A stretch of DNA of 36,047 nt from Bacteroidota bacterium (GTDB lineage: Bacteria > Bacteroidota > Bacteroidia > Bacteroidales > VadinHA17). The DNA is taken from the NCBI GenBank assembly GCA_029564935.1, contig JAKQPD010000196.1, forward strand, positions 1 to 36,047, in the 5' to 3' direction. Shown one piece after another: positions 34,168-36,047 of the stretch. The notes under the pieces were generated by a model. It did no database searches. It had not been told where the DNA came from and saw nothing but the letters and a program-made list of their open reading frames with translations. Positions within the stretch are counted from its first letter, which is position 1. Every line of letters starts with the position of its first letter. Position numbers and translations under genes: made by a program.

Positions 34168-34205
34168 TCATACAGTCTTGCAGTCATGCGGTCATGCAGT
34201 CATGG
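34168..34205. repeat. Short imperfect tandem repeat of CAGTCATG words
   Basis: CAGTCTTGCAGTCATGCGGT is followed by CATGCAGTCATGG in the 73-base gap between the sensor kinase and response-regulator genes. The repeat unit is about 8-9 bases. It resembles simple intergenic repeats elsewhere in the window. Confidence 0.45.
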
Positions 34206-34219
34206 AATCTCATCGCCCA

Positions 34220-36047
34220 TCACTCCTTCTTCCTTGGCAACACAATTCTGAACCTGGTTCCCGTCGGACCCTTTGCCGGATCTGTATTTGATTCGACTGT
34301 GATCTGACCCTTATGCATTTTAACGATGCCATAAGTTGTAGCCAGACCGAGCCCTGTTCCGTGTCCGAGTCCTTTAGTGGTATAGAATGGCTCAAATATC
34401 TTCACTCTGTCCTCTTCCTTTATTCCCGTCCCGGAATCTCCGACTGTAATTGTGACATCACTGAGAGTATCTTCCAGGAGGATACTTATTTCGCCTCCTC
34501 CAGGCATTGCATCGAGGGCATTCTTTATAAGGTTTGACAGAACCTGTATCATCTGTTCGGAATCCAGCATTGCATCAGGATCAGTAGCCTGATCAGCTAA
34601 CTTAACGGTTACATTCTCGGGTACAATGACACTTTCAAGACTGTGTGTCACCAGTTCCTTTATGTTTACCAGCTGATGGTTAACCTGGCTTTTCCTGGCG
34701 AAATTGAGCAGTCCTCCTACTATTTTCTTGCATCTGCCAGCCTGTTCCACAATGAGCTTCAGATCCTCCCTGACCGGGTCATCGGGAGTACTTTCGTCGA
34801 GCAGGATATTGCTGTACATTATTACAATTCCCAGCGGGTTATTCAGTTCATGGGCAATACCTGCCGACAGCTGACCCATATGAGCAAGCTTTTCAGACTG
34901 CTTCAGAGCCTGCTGCATGGAGCTCAGCTTTTCGTTTGAAAGTGCCAGCTCATTTACCGATTTATGAAGTTTTTCTATAGTATAAGGCAGACACATTTCA
35001 ATCTCGGCCAGACCTTTCTTGACAGCAGCTGCATGTTCAATACAGGTTTCATAACCGCAGGCTCCGCAATTCAGATGATCTTTTTTTGTAAGCTTGCCCA
35101 TTGCTACAAGAACCTCGTTTACATCCTCCTCATCGGGGTCATGGAGACGATGATCATCAGCCCTGTGATATACCGAGAGGTCAAGTTCAGAATATTTCTC
35201 AATATATGATTTCCAGGTATCCATATCAATACCTTCCATCTTAAGGTTTGCATATGTACTGACAAGGGCTCGTCTGTTATATTGTTTTCCGTTCTTTGAA
35301 AGTCCCGGTCCCATTATGCAACCCTCACAGCATAACAGCTCCATGTTCTGTTTCTTTATAAGTCCTGCCTCAAATTCCTTCAGGGCTTCCTGGAAACCTA
35401 TTCTCCCTTCGGCTGCAATAATATTCCCTGTGATTGCATCATCATTAATGTTAGCGGTCTGAAGCAAACCCCTGGTCACAGGGAAGATCGCTCCTCTTCC
35501 GCCAACCGGAGGATCAAAATCAGATGGCTGAACATTTTCAGAAGTGATGCCAAGCTGTACCAGCATTTCCCTGAGCTCGCTGAAGGTTATCGCTTCATCA
35601 ACATCGCTGCTTTCAGCTTTCTTCGCAACGCACGGACCAATAAAAACAATCTTTGTCGATTCCCCATATTTCGCGTGAATGACTCTTGCCATCGCAACCA
35701 TCGGCGAAACAACCGGAGCCAGCCTGTCTACAAGACCCGGATGGTAATATTTTACATAATTGACAATTGAGGGACAGTCGGAAGTGATAAAATTCTCCCT
35801 GCTTTCCTCTACCAGCTTCCTATATCTGTCAGCAACCAGATCTGCACCAAAAGAAACTTCAGCAATATATTTAAAACCTATTGCCCGTATCATGCCGATA
35901 AGCTTACGGTGATCCGGGATATCGAAAAATTCTGCCGGAAAACTTGGTGCAATGATTGCTGCAACCTCCTTTTCTTCAGAAAGTAGATTAAGTACCCTGT
36001 CAGTAGTGCTGAGATACACCTTGGCTCCCTGGCTGCAGACTTTTGTG
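34220..36047 (-). CDS. [FeFe]-hydrogenase-like iron-sulfur sensor histidine kinase (N-terminus beyond right edge)
   Basis: The frame is open to the right edge; upstream of the GTG at 36019 it reads TKVCSQGAKVYLST, the end of a ferredoxin-like cluster motif, so the gene is cut off. Numbering from 36019, residues 1-250 form a hydrogenase large-subunit C-terminal-like domain: TSDCPS (C82), GPCVAKKAES (C130), CCEGCIMGPGLSKNG (C230, C231, C234), and APSFPAEF. Residues 318-343 (CGACGYETC and a distal C) form a [4Fe-4S] domain. A coiled coil leads to HisKA (SAGIAHELNNPLGI, H390) and HATPase_c (LIKNALDAM, GDSGTGIKEED, FEPFYTTKGLGHGTGLGLA). It probably senses H2 or ferredoxin redox state and phosphorylates the adjacent response regulator. 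Confidence 0.9.
   Translation of the reverse strand, partial: TKVCSQGAKVYLSTTDRVLNLLSEEKEVAAIIAPSFPAEFFDIPDHRKLIGMIRAIGFKYIAEVSFGADLVADRYRKLVEESRENFITSDCPSIVNYVKYYHPGLVDRLAPVVSPMVAMARVIHAKYGESTKIVFIGPCVAKKAESSDVDEAITFSELREMLVQLGITSENVQPSDFDPPVGGRGAIFPVTRGLLQTANINDDAITGNIIAAEGRIGFQEALKEFEAGLIKKQNMELLCCEGCIMGPGLSKNGKQYNRRALVSTYANLKMEGIDMDTWKSYIEKYSELDLSVYHRADDHRLHDPDEEDVNEVLVAMGKLTKKDHLNCGACGYETCIEHAAAVKKGLAEIEMCLPYTIEKLHKSVNELALSNEKLSSMQQALKQSEKLAHMGQLSAGIAHELNNPLGIVIMYSNILLDESTPDDPVREDLKLIVEQAGRCKKIVGGLLNFARKSQVNHQLVNIKELVTHSLESVIVPENVTVKLADQATDPDAMLDSEQMIQVLSNLIKNALDAMPGGGEISILLEDTLSDVTITVGDSGTGIKEEDRVKIFEPFYTTKGLGHGTGLGLATTYGIVKMHKGQITVESNTDPAKGPTGTRFRIVLPRKKE

Overview
The window looks like chromosomal DNA of an anaerobic member of the Bacteroidota, probably Bacteroidales-like. 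The evidence is indirect but consistent: promoters of the TTTG-N19-TAnnTTTG type, a DUF3078 outer-membrane protein, FISUMP-type surface proteins with a 'YPNP' T9SS-like domain, a Bacteroidota-type GNAT-like protein, and short GC-rich intergenic repeats of kinds common in that phylum. The metabolic genes (ferredoxin-dependent 2-oxoacid oxidoreductase, ADP-forming acyl-CoA synthetase, Rex, an [FeFe]-hydrogenase-like sensor kinase) point to amino-acid fermentation. No rRNA, tRNA, CRISPR array, phage or intact insertion sequence was recognised.

Layout. 1-7000 (all minus): start of surE; two paralogous FISUMP lipoprotein-like or surface proteins; two small exported proteins; an archaeal-type AAA ATPase; an OmpA-family protein whose signal peptide is split by a frameshift. 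7645-12689 (plus): pheT, a macro-domain deacetylase and a UbiA/MqnP prenyltransferase with overlapping starts, then a GNAT-like gene. 12686-14497 (minus): DUF3078 protein. 14766-18234 (plus): a tryptophanase-like protein whose PLP-binding lysine is replaced by Glu, then yicC-gmk-nadD. 18341-26252 (minus): an eight-gene operon ACD synthetase - ACT protein - phenylacetate-CoA ligase - aminotransferase - four-subunit 2-oxoacid:ferredoxin oxidoreductase. 26528-28204 (plus): a tyrosine phenol-lyase-like gene behind what reads as a complete ribosome-mediated attenuator. 28282-30822 (plus): M14 metallopeptidase. 31045-36047 (minus): RibF with a degenerate flavokinase half, Rex, a REC-histidine kinase, a single-domain response regulator and an [FeFe]-hydrogenase-like sensor kinase running off the right edge.

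How it fits together. The minus operon encodes a full energy-yielding route: amino acid -> 2-oxoacid (aminotransferase) -> acyl-CoA + reduced ferredoxin (VOR/KOR) -> acid + ATP (ACD), with PaaK suited to aryl acids. Two relatives of the aromatic beta-eliminating lyases flank it, and a redox-sensing block (Rex and a hydrogenase-like kinase) lies downstream, as expected for an organism that must dispose of ferredoxin and NADH electrons. Peptides could be supplied by the M14 peptidase.

The most notable item is the leader of the lyase gene at 26738. It has a consensus promoter, a 27-codon leader ORF with the codon run Tyr-Tyr-Cys-Tyr-Tyr-Cys, a segment able to form an antiterminator, an intrinsic terminator with ten T residues, and then the gene. 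This is the textbook arrangement for sensing charged tRNA, here placed before a gene of a normally catabolic enzyme family. It predicts expression when tyrosine or cysteine is scarce, so the enzyme may not be a simple degradative lyase.
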